A stretch of DNA of 64,000 nt from Paracoccus sp. TOH (GCF_030388245.1 NZ_CP098360.1:883501-947500), one strand, 5' to 3'; counted from the first letter of the stretch, positions 35,571 to 46,021 are shown. A program made the numbers and translations. Notes: a model not told the origin generated them from the letters alone.

Positions 35571-36544
35571 CGGTCGTCGTCTCCAAGGGCTAGAAGGGTG
35601 ATCTCGCCGTCCCAGCGGCGGGAAAGCGCGTCGGCGGCACGCCAGGAGCGCAGGCCGGAACGGCAGGCCAGCACCACGCGCTGGCCGGGTTCGGGCAGGG
35701 GGCCGGTGGCGCCGTAGCCGGGGATGCGCAGCGCCTGCGGCGTGGCCTTGCGCGGCGCCTCGTCCTCGGGGCGCAGGTCGATGACCAGATCGGCCGCGCC
35801 GATCTCGTCGCGGGCGATGAAGCGCGGGCCGGTCGCCTCGGGCGCGGCGTCGAAGCGGAACTGGGTGAAGCGGCCATTGTCGAAGCGGATGAACTCGCCC
35901 AGCGGCGAGGGGGTGGTGCCCAGAAGCAGCCGCAGCGCCATCTGCGCCTGGATGCAACCGAGCATCCCCACCACCGGGCCCAGCACGCCGGCGGTGGCGC
36001 AGGTCTGGCCGCTGTCGGGCGGGTCGGGGAACAGCGCGCGCAGGCTGGGGGCGCCCCCGCGCCGCCTGTCACCGCAGAAGCCGCCGACATAGCCCGCAAG
36101 CCCCAGCGCCGAGGCCGAGACCAGCGGCTTGCCCGCCGCCAGGCAGGCATCCGAAAGCGTATAGCTGGCGGCGTAGCTGTCGGCGCAATCCAGAACCACA
36201 TCCGCCGCCGCCGCCAGCGCCGGCGCGTTCAGGGGGGTCAGGCGGTCGGCCAGCGCCTCGATCTCCACCGCAGGGTTCAGCCGGGCCACGGCCTGCGCGG
36301 CGGCGCGGACCTTGGGCAGGCCGACATCCTTCATGCGGTAAAGCGGCTGGCGGTGCAGGTTGGTTTCCTCGACCGTGTCGGGATCGACCAGGGTGATGCG
36401 GCCGATGCCGCTGCCTGCCAGGTATTGCAGCACCGGCACGCCCAGCCCACCGGCGCCGACGATCAGCGCATGGGCGGCACCGATGCGTTCCTGCCCCTCG
36501 GCGCCGATCTCGGGCAGGACCATCTGCCGGACATAGCGGTTCAT
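35567..36544 (-). CDS. thiF: Sulfur carrier adenylyltransferase ThiF with rhodanese-like domain
   Basis: 325 residues. The E1-like domain has [13 protein letters not shown], the nucleotide loop VGAGGLGVPVLQYLAGSGIG, and Arg/Asp determinants (VDPDTVEETNLHRQPLYR). It adenylates the ThiS C-terminal Gly-Gly. The C-terminal 90 residues are rhodanese-like (ADLVIDLRPEDEAP; VLACRSGLRSWRAADAL), with Cys in the active-site loop. Unlike the E. coli protein, the domain with CxxC zinc sites is reduced. Start at 36544 overlaps thiE. Confidence 0.9.
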   Translation of the reverse strand: MNRYVRQMVLPEIGAEGQERIGAAHALIVGAGGLGVPVLQYLAGSGIGRITLVDPDTVEETNLHRQPLYRMKDVGLPKVRAAAQAVARLNPAVEIEALADRLTPLNAPALAAAADVVLDCADSYAASYTLSDACLAAGKPLVSASALGLAGYVGGFCGDRRRGGAPSLRALFPDPPDSGQTCATAGVLGPVVGMLGCIQAQMALRLLLGTTPSPLGEFIRFDNGRFTQFRFDAAPEATGPRFIARDEIGAADLVIDLRPEDEAPRKATPQALRIPGYGATGPLPEPGQRVVLACRSGLRSWRAADALSRRWDGEITLLALGDDDR

Positions 36545-37137
36545 GCCACCACCCGCAGCCATTCGCGAATCCGGCCCTCGGGGTCGGGGTTGAGCGTGAT
36601 GTCGGTCACCGCCGAGGCCAGATCGGCGCCGGCGGCGAAGGCTTCGCGGGCGCGCTCGGGGGTGACGCCGCCGATGGCGACCAGGGGCGTCGCGCCGACC
36701 AGCTTGCGCCATTCGCGCACCCGGTCCAGCCCCTGCTGTTCCCATTTCATCTTCTTCAGGATCGTCGGCCAGACCGGCCCCAGCGCGATGTAATCCGGCT
36801 TCAGCGCCAGCGCCCGGTCCAGCTCGGCATGGTCGTGGGTCGAGACGCCCAGCCGCAGCCCCGCCCGGCGGATCGCCGGCAGGTCGGCCGTGTCCAGATC
36901 CTCCTGCCCCAGATGGATGAAGTCGCAGCCCAGGTCGATGGCGGCCTGCCAGTGGTCGTTGACGACCAGCGTGGCGCCGTGTTCGCGGCACAGTTCCTGG
37001 CACAGCGCCAGCTCGCCCAGAAGCCGGGCCGGCGGCTGATCCTTGATGCGGATCTGCACCAGCTTCACGCCCAGCGGCAGGGCGCGGTGCAGCCAGTCGC
37101 TGCTGTCGAAGATCGGGTAAAAGCGCGGCAATCTCAT
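36541..37137 (-). CDS. thiE: Thiamine phosphate synthase
   Basis: 198 residues, a TIM barrel joining HMP-PP and thiazole phosphate. Family segments include LVQIRIKD (near residue 26), [45 protein letters not shown] and VAIGGVTPE. Overlaps both neighbours by 4 bases. Confidence 0.93.
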   Translation of the reverse strand: MRLPRFYPIFDSSDWLHRALPLGVKLVQIRIKDQPPARLLGELALCQELCREHGATLVVNDHWQAAIDLGCDFIHLGQEDLDTADLPAIRRAGLRLGVSTHDHAELDRALALKPDYIALGPVWPTILKKMKWEQQGLDRVREWRKLVGATPLVAIGGVTPERAREAFAAGADLASAVTDITLNPDPEGRIREWLRVVA

Positions 37138-37898
37138 CCCAGCACCGCCATGCCGAAAAGGGGGGTCGAGGGCGCGGCCATGTCGCGGGCCTCGATCGGG
37201 TTGGCGCCATGCGCCAGTTGCCCGGCCTCGATCGCCAGGGCCATGGCCCGGGCCATCGCCACCGGATCGCCGGCCTTGGCGACGGCGGTGTTCAGCAGCA
37301 CCGCGTCATAGCCCAGCTCCATCGCCTGCGCCGCGTGGCTGGGCAGGCCGATGCCGGCATCCACCACCAGCGGCACATCGGGGAAATGCGCCCTGAGGCT
37401 GCGGAGGCCATAGGGGTTGTTCAGCCCCCGGCCCGAGCCGATGGGCGCGCCCCAGGGCATCAGCACCGCGCAGCCCGCATCCAGCAGCCGGCCGCAGACC
37501 GACAGGTCCTCGGTGCAATAGGGAAAGACCTGGAAGCCGTCTTCGGACAGCAGCCGCGCCGCCTCGACCAGCGCCATCACGTCGGGACAGAGCGTGTCGT
37601 CGTCGCGGATGACTTCCAGCTTGATCCAGGGCGTCCCGAACAGCTCGCGCGCCATCTGCGCGGTCGTCACCGCCTCGCGCACCGAATGGCAGCCGGCGGT
37701 ATTGGGCAGGACGGGGATGCCCAGCTCCTTGATCAGCCGGTGGAAATCCTGCCCGGCGCCGCCTTCGCGCCGCAGGCTGACCGTGGCGATGCCGGCGCCC
37801 GAGGCGCGGAACGCTTGCGCCATGATGGCGGGCGACGGGTATTGCGCCGTGCCCAGCATCAGCGGGCTTGCGACTTCGGTTCCGTAAAAGACCGGCAT
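37134..37898 (-). CDS. thiG: Thiazole synthase ThiG
   Basis: 254 residues. The Schiff-base Lys is in [13 protein letters not shown] (near residue 98), and the phosphate-binding part in [13 protein letters not shown] and [13 protein letters not shown]. It builds the thiazole phosphate from deoxyxylulose phosphate, dehydroglycine and ThiS thiocarboxylate. The start at 37898 ([20 protein letters not shown]) directly follows GGGGGG; an upstream ATG at 37943 is rejected. Confidence 0.95.
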   Translation of the reverse strand: MPVFYGTEVASPLMLGTAQYPSPAIMAQAFRASGAGIATVSLRREGGAGQDFHRLIKELGIPVLPNTAGCHSVREAVTTAQMARELFGTPWIKLEVIRDDDTLCPDVMALVEAARLLSEDGFQVFPYCTEDLSVCGRLLDAGCAVLMPWGAPIGSGRGLNNPYGLRSLRAHFPDVPLVVDAGIGLPSHAAQAMELGYDAVLLNTAVAKAGDPVAMARAMALAIEAGQLAHGANPIEARDMAAPSTPLFGMAVLG

Positions 37899-37899
37899 T

Positions 37900-38097
37900 T
37901 CAGCCCCCCTGCATCGGCGCCACGACTTCCAGCGCGTCGCCATCCTTCAGCGTGGTTGCGGGCCGGGCGGCGGCGGGCAGGAAGGCGCCGTTCAGCGCCG
38001 TCGCCACCTTGGCCGCGCCCAGACCGATCTCGGCCAGCGCGTCCTGCACGGTCGGGCCGGTCAGGTCGCGCGCCGCTCCGTTAAGGGTGATCTTCAT
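37900..38097 (-). CDS. thiS: Sulfur carrier protein ThiS
   Basis: 65 residues, a ubiquitin-like fold: [12 protein letters not shown] at the start, [15 protein letters not shown] in the middle, and the required C-terminal Gly-Gly (APMQGG). Adenylated by ThiF and thiolated to donate sulfur to ThiG. It overlaps thiO by 17 bases and ends 1 base before thiG. Confidence 0.94.
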   Translation of the reverse strand: MKITLNGAARDLTGPTVQDALAEIGLGAAKVATALNGAFLPAAARPATTLKDGDALEVVAPMQGG

Positions 38098-39058
38098 CCA
38101 TGAACTCCGGTTTCCGGCCCTCGATAAGGTAGTCGGCGGCCATGCGGGCCACGGCGGGGGCCAGAAGATAGCCGTGGCGGTAAAGGCCGTTTGCGTAAAG
38201 CGTGTCGCCGCGCCGGCGCAGGCGGGGCAGGTTGTCGGGAAAGGCCGGTCGCGCATCCGAGCCGAGCTCCAGGATCTCGGCCTCGGCAAAGCCGGGATGC
38301 AGGGCATAGGCGGCAGAGAGCATCTCGACCGCCGAGCGGGCGGTGACGCGATACTTGCCGCCCGTCTCCAGCATGGTGGCGCCGATCATGTAGACGCCAT
38401 CCCCTCGCGGAACAAGATATAGGGGGATGCGCGGATGCAGCAGGCGGATGGTGCGGGTCAGCGTCACCTCGGGGCAGCGGATCACCAGCATCTCGCCGCG
38501 CACGCCGCGCAGGTCGGGAAGCTGGTCGCGGGCGGCCAGGCCGCGGGCATCGACCACCATGCCGGCGGGCGTGCCCTCGGTTTCGATGCGGATGCCCTGC
38601 GCCTCGAGCCGGTCGCGCAGGGCCAGCAGCGCGGCGCGCGGGTTCAGATGCGCCTCGGTGGCGAAATGCAGCCCGCGCGGGAAGCGGCCGGCCAGTTCCG
38701 GCTCGAGCGTCGCGATGTCGTCGCCGCTCACCGGCCGATGCGTCTGGGTCAGGCGGGCGAAGCGGTCGAGTTCCGCCCGATCGCGCGACGGCGCCAGCAC
38801 CAGCGTGCCGCGGCGGATGACCTCGGCGCCCTGCGCCTGCCACCAATCGGCGGCGTCGAGGCCGAGCCGCAGCACCACCGGTTCGGCGCTTTCGGCCTCG
38901 CAATAGGGCGCCAGCATGCCGCCGGCGCGCCAGCTGCAGGCCTGCGAGCCGGGTTTGCCGGCCGGGTCGATGATCCGGGGCAGGGTGCCGCGCGCCGCCA
39001 GTTCGGTGGCGATACACAGCCCCATCACCCCGGCGCCCAGAATGGTGATCGCAGTCAT
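38081..39058 (-). CDS. thiO: Glycine oxidase ThiO
   Basis: 325 residues, FAD-dependent. The dinucleotide fold is ITILGAGVMGLCIATELAARG. Further marks are CSWRAGGMLAPYCEAE, and GLYRHGYLLAPAVA near the C-terminus. It oxidises glycine to dehydroglycine for ThiG, the aerobic alternative to ThiH, which is absent here. Overlaps thiD by 4 bases. Confidence 0.92.
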   Translation of the reverse strand: MTAITILGAGVMGLCIATELAARGTLPRIIDPAGKPGSQACSWRAGGMLAPYCEAESAEPVVLRLGLDAADWWQAQGAEVIRRGTLVLAPSRDRAELDRFARLTQTHRPVSGDDIATLEPELAGRFPRGLHFATEAHLNPRAALLALRDRLEAQGIRIETEGTPAGMVVDARGLAARDQLPDLRGVRGEMLVIRCPEVTLTRTIRLLHPRIPLYLVPRGDGVYMIGATMLETGGKYRVTARSAVEMLSAAYALHPGFAEAEILELGSDARPAFPDNLPRLRRRGDTLYANGLYRHGYLLAPAVARMAADYLIEGRKPEFMDEDHP

Positions 39059-39882
39059 GTCCGTCTCCAGAGCGCGTGGAAATGATGCACCGGGCCATGG
39101 CCCAGCCCCACCGACAGCTCATCGGCGGCGGCGATGGCGCCTTGCAGCCAGCCATGAGCGCGGGTCACGGCATCGGGCACCGTCATGCCCTGCGCCAGCC
39201 CCGCCGCGATGGCCGAGGACAGCGAGCAGCCGGTGCCGTGGGTGTTGTGGGTCTGCTGGCGCGGCGCGGTCAGGACCAGCGGCTGCGGCCCGACCAGCAG
39301 GTCGGTGCAGGTATCCTCGGTCGCGTGGCCGCCCTTCATCAGCACATGGGCCGCACCGAGGGCGCGGAGCGCCTCGCCCTGCCGGCGCATCGCTTCGGGC
39401 GTCGCGGCGGGATCGCGCCCCAGAAGCTGCGCCGCCTCGGGCAGGTTCGGGGTCAGCACCGTCGCCAGCGGGATCAGCTGCTCGCGCAGCGCCGCGACCG
39501 CTGCCTCGGCCAAGAGCGCGTCGCCGGATTTCGCCACCATCACCGGGTCCAGCACCACCGGCACCGGGTTGTCGGCCAGCAGCGCCGCCAGCCGGTCGGC
39601 GACGACTGTGATCACATCCGCGCCGCCGACCATGCCGATCTTGACGGCGCGCACCTCGAGATCGCCGAAAACCGCGTCGATCTGCGCCGCGACCATGGCG
39701 GGGCTGACCGCCTCGACCGCCGCGACGGTGCGGGTGTTCTGCGCGGTGATCGCTGTGATCACAGAGGCGCCATAGACGCCGAGGGCCGAGAAGCTTTTCA
39801 GGTCGGCCTGGATTCCGGCGCCGCCGCCGCTGTCCGAGCCGGCGATGGTCAGCGCGATGGGATAGGGCTGCAATCCCGACAT
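39055..39882 (-). CDS. thiD: Hydroxymethylpyrimidine/phosphomethylpyrimidine kinase ThiD
   Basis: 275 residues. The ribokinase fold shows ALTIAGSDSGGGAGIQADLKSFSALGVYG, VLDPVMVAKSG and THGTGCSLSSAIAAGLAQG (anion hole and catalytic Asp region nearby). It phosphorylates HMP twice. First gene of the operon, starting 88 bases after the TPP riboswitch; GGCGGG precedes the ATG at 39882. A longer in-frame ORF running through the riboswitch is not real. Confidence 0.95.
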   Translation of the reverse strand: MSGLQPYPIALTIAGSDSGGGAGIQADLKSFSALGVYGASVITAITAQNTRTVAAVEAVSPAMVAAQIDAVFGDLEVRAVKIGMVGGADVITVVADRLAALLADNPVPVVLDPVMVAKSGDALLAEAAVAALREQLIPLATVLTPNLPEAAQLLGRDPAATPEAMRRQGEALRALGAAHVLMKGGHATEDTCTDLLVGPQPLVLTAPRQQTHNTHGTGCSLSSAIAAGLAQGMTVPDAVTRAHGWLQGAIAAADELSVGLGHGPVHHFHALWRRT

Positions 39883-39969
39883 GGCCCGCCTTTCATGCGC
39901 CGGGCTGCCGGGCGTCGGGAAAGGGGACGGGTGGCGGCCGATGCACGGGTTCTGCCGCGACACTCTACC

Positions 39970-40048
39970 CTTCCCTCCGCCGGCATGACCCGGATCAGGT
40001 TCGATGGGTCGGTGCCCGGCACCTCTCAGCCCCGTCGCGGGACTCCCC
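39970..40048 (-). ncRNA. TPP riboswitch (THI element)
   Basis: Read on the minus strand, GGGGAGTCCC opens the structure. CTGAGAGGTGCC carries the pyrimidine-sensing helix, and GAACCTGATCCGGGTCATGC with GGCGGAGGGAAG forms the pyrophosphate-sensing helix. All invariant blocks are present. It should reduce expression of thiD and the nine genes after it when thiamine pyrophosphate is plentiful. No clear terminator stem precedes thiD, so translational control through the thiD ribosome-binding site is likely. Confidence 0.95.
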
Positions 40049-40100
40049 AAGTGTATAAGTCGTGCGCGGGACACTAGGCCTTGGCCGCCGGCTTTGCAAG

Positions 40101-40128
40101 GGCCGGTTCCGGTCGGCCGGTTCCAGTC
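40101..40128. repeat. 14-bp tandem duplication downstream of ugd
   Basis: GGCCGGTTCCGGTC (40101-40114) is followed at once by GGCCGGTTCCAGTC (40115-40128), one mismatch. It lies between the ugd stop (minus strand) and the riboswitch promoter region. No function apparent. Confidence 0.7.
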
Positions 40129-40134
40129 GGCGGG

Positions 40135-41301
40135 TCAGTCGCGGCCGAACAGGTCGCGGGTGTAAACCTTGTCCCGCACGTCGGCCAGCTCGGGCGACTG
40201 GCGGTTGGCGATGATCAGGTCGGCCCGGGCCTTGAAGGCGTCCAGGTCGCGCACCACCGGGCTGTTGAAGAAATCCTCGCCGGTCAGCACGGGTTCGTAG
40301 ACGATGCAGGGGATGCCCCTGGCCTTGATCCGCTTCATGATGCCCTGGATCGAGCTGTCGCGGTAATTGTCGGAACCCGCCTTCATCACCAGCCGATAGA
40401 CGCCGACCAGCCGGGGCTTGCGGGCGATGATCTGCTCGGCGATGAAATCCTTGCGGGTGCGGTTGCTGTCCACCACCGCCGCGATCAGGCTTTGCGGCAC
40501 CTGGTCGTAATTGGCCAGCAATTGCTTGGTGTCCTTGGGCAGGCAGTAGCCGCCATAGCCGAAGCTGGGATTGTTGTAATGGTCGCCGATGCGCGGGTCG
40601 AGGCCGACGCCCTCGATGATCTCGCGCGGGTCGAGACCGCGCGCCACGGCATAGCTGTCCAGCTCGTTGAAATAGGCGACGCGCATGGCAAGGTAGGTGT
40701 TCGAGAACAGCTTGATCGCCTCGGCTTCGGTCGAGCCGGTGAACAGCACCGGCATGTCCTTGCGGATCGCGCCCTCGGCCAGCAGCTCGGCCAGCCGCTG
40801 CGCCGCCGGGCCGTGGTCGCCGACCACGATGCGCGAGGGATGCAGGTTGTCGTAAAGCGCCCGCCCCTCGCGCAGGAATTCGGGCGAGAACAGGATGCCC
40901 GCATGGCCGGTCTCGTCCCGCATGCGCTGGGTGAAGCCCACCGGCACGGTGGACTTGACGACGATGGTGGCTTGCGGCGCGTGGCGGCGGGCCAGTGCGA
41001 TCACGCTTTCGACGCTGGAAGTGTCGAAGCGGTTCGAGCGCGAATCGTAATTCGTCGGCGTGGCGATGATGACGAATTCCGCCCCCGCCAGCGCCTCGGC
41101 CGCGTCGTCGGTCGCGCGCAGCTTCAGCGGTTTCCCGGCCAGCCAGGCCGAGATGTCGGCATCCTCGATGGGCGAGCGGCCCCCGTTCACCTGGGCCACC
41201 CGGGCGGCGTCCACATCCAGCGCCATGACCTGGTGGTGCTGCGCCAGCAGCACGGCGACCGACATGCCCACATAGCCCAGCCCGGCAACCGCAATCGTCA
41301 T
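40135..41301 (-). CDS. ugd: UDP-glucose 6-dehydrogenase
   Basis: 388 residues. NAD fold [20 protein letters not shown]. The catalytic Cys is in [14 protein letters not shown] (near residue 256), and the UDP-sugar-binding [24 protein letters not shown] lies at the C-terminus. It produces UDP-glucuronate for polysaccharide or lipid synthesis. No other capsule genes surround it, apart from a glycosyltransferase 0.9 kb to the right. Confidence 0.93.
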   Translation of the reverse strand: MTIAVAGLGYVGMSVAVLLAQHHQVMALDVDAARVAQVNGGRSPIEDADISAWLAGKPLKLRATDDAAEALAGAEFVIIATPTNYDSRSNRFDTSSVESVIALARRHAPQATIVVKSTVPVGFTQRMRDETGHAGILFSPEFLREGRALYDNLHPSRIVVGDHGPAAQRLAELLAEGAIRKDMPVLFTGSTEAEAIKLFSNTYLAMRVAYFNELDSYAVARGLDPREIIEGVGLDPRIGDHYNNPSFGYGGYCLPKDTKQLLANYDQVPQSLIAAVVDSNRTRKDFIAEQIIARKPRLVGVYRLVMKAGSDNYRDSSIQGIMKRIKARGIPCIVYEPVLTGEDFFNSPVVRDLDAFKARADLIIANRQSPELADVRDKVYTRDLFGRD

Positions 41302-41460
41302 CTGTTCCGCCTTCCTGCGTTTCGGACCGGCTTAGCACGGGTTACGGCCCTGCAGAAGCGGGTGCGTGCCCGGCCGGCAGATCGGCGCCTTTGTCATGGA
41401 TCGTGCGGCCTTTCCCGATTAGATGGCGGCAGCAGAGCCGAAGGCGAGGAAAGGCAAGCG

Positions 41461-42063
41461 ATGAAACATGTGATCTTCGACCTGGGCGGGGTGCTGATCG
41501 ACTGGGATCCGGCCCTGGCCTTTGCCGATGTCTTCACCGACCGGGCGGCGGCCGAGACCTGGATGGAGCGCATCGGCTTCCCGGCCTGGAACCGGCTGCA
41601 GGATGGCGGGCGCAGTTTTGCCGCGGGGCTGGCCGCCGCCCGCGCCGAACATGGCGACGCGGCACGGCATCTCGAAGGCTATCTGGCGGGATTCCCCCTG
41701 ACCATCGAGAAGACCATCCCGGGCAGCTGGGAGATCGCCGAGGCGTTGCTGGCGCGCAATGTCGCGCTTTACGCCATCACCAACTGGGCGGCCGAAACCT
41801 GGCCCCATGCGCTGGAGCTGCATCCGCGCCTAGGCAGCCTTTTCGCCGATATCGTGGTGTCGGGGCAGGTCGGCGCCCTGAAGCCAGCGCCGGCGATCTT
41901 TCGGTTGCTGATGGACCGAAACGGGCTGCTGCCGGCGGACTGCATCTTTGTCGATGACAGCCCCGCCAATGTCGAGGGCGCCCGGGCGCTGGGCATGGAC
42001 GGCATCCATTTCACCGACGCCGAGGCGCTGGGCGCCGAACTGGCCCGACGCGGGCTGTTCTAG
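41461..42063 (+). CDS. HAD family hydrolase
   Basis: 200 residues. HAD motif I is FDLGGVLIDWD (the nucleophile is replaced by the D-x-G-G-V-L-x-D form), motif II ITNWA, the Lys is in GALKPAPAIF, and motif IV IFVDDSPANVEGA. These are the features of haloacid-dehalogenase-like phosphatases of the YihX type. Substrate unknown; sugar phosphates are the usual targets. GGCAAGCG precedes the ATG. Confidence 0.85.
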   Translation: MKHVIFDLGGVLIDWDPALAFADVFTDRAAAETWMERIGFPAWNRLQDGGRSFAAGLAAARAEHGDAARHLEGYLAGFPLTIEKTIPGSWEIAEALLARNVALYAITNWAAETWPHALELHPRLGSLFADIVVSGQVGALKPAPAIFRLLMDRNGLLPADCIFVDDSPANVEGARALGMDGIHFTDAEALGAELARRGLF

Positions 42064-42184
42064 GCGCCGCGGCCGCTGTCAGCGAACTGTAAGCCAGGGG
42101 CCTATAAGTCGCCGGGACCGCGCTGTCCCGGCAGCCGCGGCCTGCCTGCGGGCGGAAAAGACGACCAACTGAGGGAAACCCCGC

Positions 42185-42984
42185 GTGACGCTTGTCATAA
42201 CCCTGTCCTCGATCCCGTCTCGCTTCGCCGAGCTGGGGCCCACCCTGCGCTCGGTGCTGAACCAGCAGGTGCCGCCCGACCAGGTGCGGCTGTACATTCC
42301 CCGGCGCTATCGCCGCTTTCCGGACTGGGACGGCGCCTTGCCCGAGGTGCCGCGCGGCGTCAGCATCCACCGCACCGACGAGGATTTCGGCCCGGCCACC
42401 AAGATCCTGCCGGCGGTGCGCGATTTCGCCGGCCAGGATTGCGAGCTGCTGCTTTGCGATGACGACCGCATCTATGACCGCGGCTGGACCGCACGCTTCC
42501 TGGCCGCGCGGCGCGCGCATCCCGATTGCGTCATCGCCGAGGCGGGCGGCTTCGTTCCCGGCCATGAAGGCACGGTCCAGCCCCGCGCCCTGCCGCGCCG
42601 CAAGGGTTGGGGATACCGGCTGCTGCGGCTGGCGACGCTGGGCCTGCACAAGCCCGCGCCCTGGCTGGGCTCGGGTCATGTCGATATCTTCAAGGGCTAT
42701 GGCGGCGCCATGCTGCGCCCGGCATTCATGCCCGACAGCGCCTTCGACATTCCCGAGTTGCTGTGGACCGTCGACGATCCCTGGCTGTCGGGCAACCTGG
42801 CGCTGAACGGGGTCAGGATCTGGCTGAACGCCGAGGGCATCACCCCCGGCGAGCGCCGGGTGGCCCGTTGCGACGCGCTGCTGCATTTTTCCTGGCAGGG
42901 CAAGGGCCGCGGCCCGGCCAATGGCGCCTGCTACGACTGGTTCCGCCAGAATCGCGGCATCTGGGGGCCGGCGGGCGCCGCCCC

Positions 42985-42988
<4 letters not shown>
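42185..42988 (+). CDS. Putative glycosyltransferase
   Basis: 267 residues, GTG start with GAGGGAAA upstream. The N-terminus [25 protein letters not shown] resembles family 2 transferases, and the acidic metal site is [14 protein letters not shown] (near residue 95). [12 protein letters not shown] and [16 protein letters not shown] fit acceptor-side motifs. No membrane segments seen. The donor could be UDP-glucuronate from the nearby Ugd, but that is only positional. It overlaps the convergent aroQ by 4 bases. Confidence 0.7.
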
Positions 42989-43419
<431 letters not shown>

Positions 43420-43446
43420 GGCATTCTCCGCAAGGATCGGGGCAAT

Positions 43447-44148
43447 CTAGCCCAGTTCGGCCAGAAAGATATAGCCCGCGCCGTAGATCGTCTTGATCAG
43501 GCGCGGGTTTTTCGGATCCTCGCCCAGCTTGGTGCGCAGGCGCGAGATGCGCACGTCCATCGCCCGGTCGAAACTTTCGCCCGCCGTGCCGCCCAGCGTC
43601 TCCAGCATCTGCGCGCGCGAGATCAGCCGGCGCGGATTGTCGAGAAACAGCCGCAGCACCTCGGCCTCGGCATGGGAGATCGGGGTCTCGGCGCCCTCGG
43701 GCGAGGTCAGGGTGTAGCGGTCGAAATCCGCCGCCCAGCCGGCAAAGCGGATCTGCTGGCGGCCGGGGCCGGTCTCGCGCTGCGGCTTGCGCAGCCGGGC
43801 GCGGATGCGGGCCACCACCTCGGCCGGCTCGAAGGGCTTGATGATGTAGTCGTCGGCGCCCAGTTCAAGGCCCGTCACCCGGTCCTGCACCTGCGCCCGG
43901 CCCGAGATGATGATGATCGCCGCGCCGGATTCGCTGGCCAGCCGGTGCACCAGCGCCAGCCCGTCGCGGTCGGGCAGCCCCAGGTCGATCAGGCAGGCAT
44001 CGGGCTGGATGCGGCGCAGCGCCGCCTCGAATTCGGTGGCGCGGGCGAAGCCCACGGTGCGGAAGCCCGCCTCCTCCAGCGCGGCGGACAGCAGGCGGCG
44101 GATTTCGGGCTCGTCGTCGAGGATGGCGATCAGGGGGGCGTCAGTCAT
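43447..44148 (-). CDS. OmpR-family response regulator
   Basis: 233 residues. The receiver domain has acidic pocket LDDEPE, phospho-Asp in CLIDLGLPDRDG (near residue 54) and Lys in IIKPFEPAEV. The C-terminal winged helix is of the OmpR type (RAMDVRISRLRTKLGEDPKNPRLIKTIYGAGYIF). The start MTDAPLI overlaps the histidine kinase gene by 8 bases, so the pair is co-expressed. Possible target: the divergent acyl-CoA ligase/ABC operon. Confidence 0.9.
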   Translation of the reverse strand: MTDAPLIAILDDEPEIRRLLSAALEEAGFRTVGFARATEFEAALRRIQPDACLIDLGLPDRDGLALVHRLASESGAAIIIISGRAQVQDRVTGLELGADDYIIKPFEPAEVVARIRARLRKPQRETGPGRQQIRFAGWAADFDRYTLTSPEGAETPISHAEAEVLRLFLDNPRRLISRAQMLETLGGTAGESFDRAMDVRISRLRTKLGEDPKNPRLIKTIYGAGYIFLAELG

Positions 44149-46021
44149 CGGTCTCTGCCATGGCCACGGCCAGTTCGGTGTCGCCAAAGGGCTTGGTCAG
44201 GACCGGCCCGTCAAGCCCCGATCTGCGCGGATCGCCCGGCGGCAGCGCCGTCATCAGGATCAGCGGCAGGCCGCGGCCCCGCAGATCGGCGCCCGAACCG
44301 TCGCCCAGTTGCAGGTCGGACAGGATCAGCGTCAGGCCGGGAAGATCGGTCAACCCGCGCGCCTCGGACAGCGAGCCGGCCTCGATCACCGAATGGCCCT
44401 GGGCGGTCAGCATCTCGCGGATATGGGCGCGGATGGCGTCGTCATCCTCGACCAGCAACACCAGATGCGGGCGGACGGCGCGCAGCGGCAGGCGGATGGT
44501 GACCCGCGCGCCACCGGCCTCGGCGTTGGACAGCCGCAATGTGCCGCCCGACAGTTTGATCTGGTCATAGACCATCGACAGGCCCAGGCCGGTGCCGCGG
44601 CTGCCCTTGGTGGTGAAGAAGGGCTCGGTGGCCCGCGCCAGCGCCACGGCCGAGAAGCCGGGGCCGGTATCGGTGACCGCGATTTCCAGCCAGCGCCCGG
44701 CGGGGCGGATCTCGACGGTGATCCGGCCCCGGCCCTGCATGGCGTCGCGGGCGTTCAGGATCAGGTTGAGCAGCGCGTCCTGCAGCGCGCCGGGATCCAG
44801 CATCACCCGTGCCGGCAGCTCGCCGATGCGGCTGTCCAGCGCCACGCCCGCGCCCAGCGTCGGCCGGGTCATCGCCGCCAGATCGTCCAGCATGGCGCGC
44901 AGCCCGACCGGCTGCGGCTGGTGCTCGCGCCGTCCGGTCAGCGCCGCCATGCCGTCGAGCAGCCGCACCCCGCGCCGGGCAGCGGCCAGCGTCGCCTGCA
45001 CGTCCTCGGCCTGCTCCGGCGGCAGCTCGGCGCGGGCCAGCCGGCCCTGCAGGCCCAGGATGATGGTCAGCAGGTTGCCGAAATCATGCGCCAGCCCCGA
45101 GGTCATCTGCGCCGCCACCGCACGCTTCGCCGCATGGGTCAGCGCCTCGCGCGCCTGCACCTCGGCGGTGACGTCGGTGGACAGGATATAGACGCCGCGG
45201 CCGTTCTGGTCCGGGGTCAGCGCGATGCGGATGCGCCGGCCCGATGGCGGGTGGGTGATCTCGAACACCTGCGGCTGGCCGGCGATGGCGCGATCCAGAT
45301 GCGGGCGGATGCGGGCGAAGGTCTCGGCCCCCAGCACCGTTTCGCATTGCCGGCCGATGATCGAGGCGTCCGAGCCGGGAAACACCATCGAGATCTGGTT
45401 GTTCGAGAAGGTATAGCGATAGTCGCGATCCATATGCGCGATATGGGCCGGGACCATGGCGGTGACATGGCGGGTGCGCGCCTCGGATTCGGTCAGGATG
45501 CGCTTGGCCTCCTCCAGCGCGGCATTGGTCGCGGCCAGCGCCCGGTTCGCGGCCGACAGCCGCTCGGCATGGTCCAGCACCAGTTCCGACAGCTCCTCGG
45601 AGCGGGCGCGCAGCAGTTCCTCCTGCCGCTTGATCTGGGTGATGTCGGTATAGACCGCGATCCAGCCGCCCTGCGACAGCGGCGCCCCCTCGACCGAGAT
45701 CCAGCGGCCGTCGGCGCGCTTCCTTTCCATGTAATGCGGCTGGAAGGTGCGGGCCTGGTCGACGCGCTCGCGGATCGCGGTCTCGGGGTCGTCCTGCGGC
45801 CCGTATTCGCCGCGATGCACCAGGTAGCGGATGGTGTCCTGGAAGCTGGCGCCGGGCCGGGTCAGTTCGTCCGGCAGGCCGAACATCGCCTGATAGGGAC
45901 GGTTGCAGACCGCCAGTCGCAACTCGGCGTCGAAGATCGAGATCGCCTGCTGGATCAGGTTCAGCCCCGAACGCGTCAGTTCGGCGTGCCGGTCGTTCGA
46001 GGGCATCTCCAATCCTGGCAT
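44141..46021 (-). CDS. Hybrid PAS sensor histidine kinase with C-terminal receiver
   Basis: 626 residues, without signal peptide or membrane helices, so probably cytoplasmic. Two PAS-type modules (about residues 15-135 and 190-300) are separated by a coiled coil (ELVLDHAERLSAANRALAATNAALEEAKR). Then come the HisKA phospho-His in SGLAHDFGNLLTIILG, the ATPase motifs NLILNARDAM, DTGPGF and GTGLGLSMVYDQ, and a receiver domain (LVLLVEDDDAIR; LILSDLQLGDGSG; LTKPFGD). Start at 46021 (MPGLEMPS) or 46006 (MPSNDRH, with GGAG adjacent). The sensed signal is unknown. Confidence 0.88.
   Translation of the reverse strand: MPGLEMPSNDRHAELTRSGLNLIQQAISIFDAELRLAVCNRPYQAMFGLPDELTRPGASFQDTIRYLVHRGEYGPQDDPETAIRERVDQARTFQPHYMERKRADGRWISVEGAPLSQGGWIAVYTDITQIKRQEELLRARSEELSELVLDHAERLSAANRALAATNAALEEAKRILTESEARTRHVTAMVPAHIAHMDRDYRYTFSNNQISMVFPGSDASIIGRQCETVLGAETFARIRPHLDRAIAGQPQVFEITHPPSGRRIRIALTPDQNGRGVYILSTDVTAEVQAREALTHAAKRAVAAQMTSGLAHDFGNLLTIILGLQGRLARAELPPEQAEDVQATLAAARRGVRLLDGMAALTGRREHQPQPVGLRAMLDDLAAMTRPTLGAGVALDSRIGELPARVMLDPGALQDALLNLILNARDAMQGRGRITVEIRPAGRWLEIAVTDTGPGFSAVALARATEPFFTTKGSRGTGLGLSMVYDQIKLSGGTLRLSNAEAGGARVTIRLPLRAVRPHLVLLVEDDDAIRAHIREMLTAQGHSVIEAGSLSEARGLTDLPGLTLILSDLQLGDGSGADLRGRGLPLILMTALPPGDPRRSGLDGPVLTKPFGDTELAVAMAETDD

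Noticed and set aside
40081..41460. Plus-strand open frame running opposite ugd into the HAD gene
   Set aside because: Only the part from the ATG at 41461 matches a HAD protein; the upstream extension is antisense to ugd and lacks any motif.
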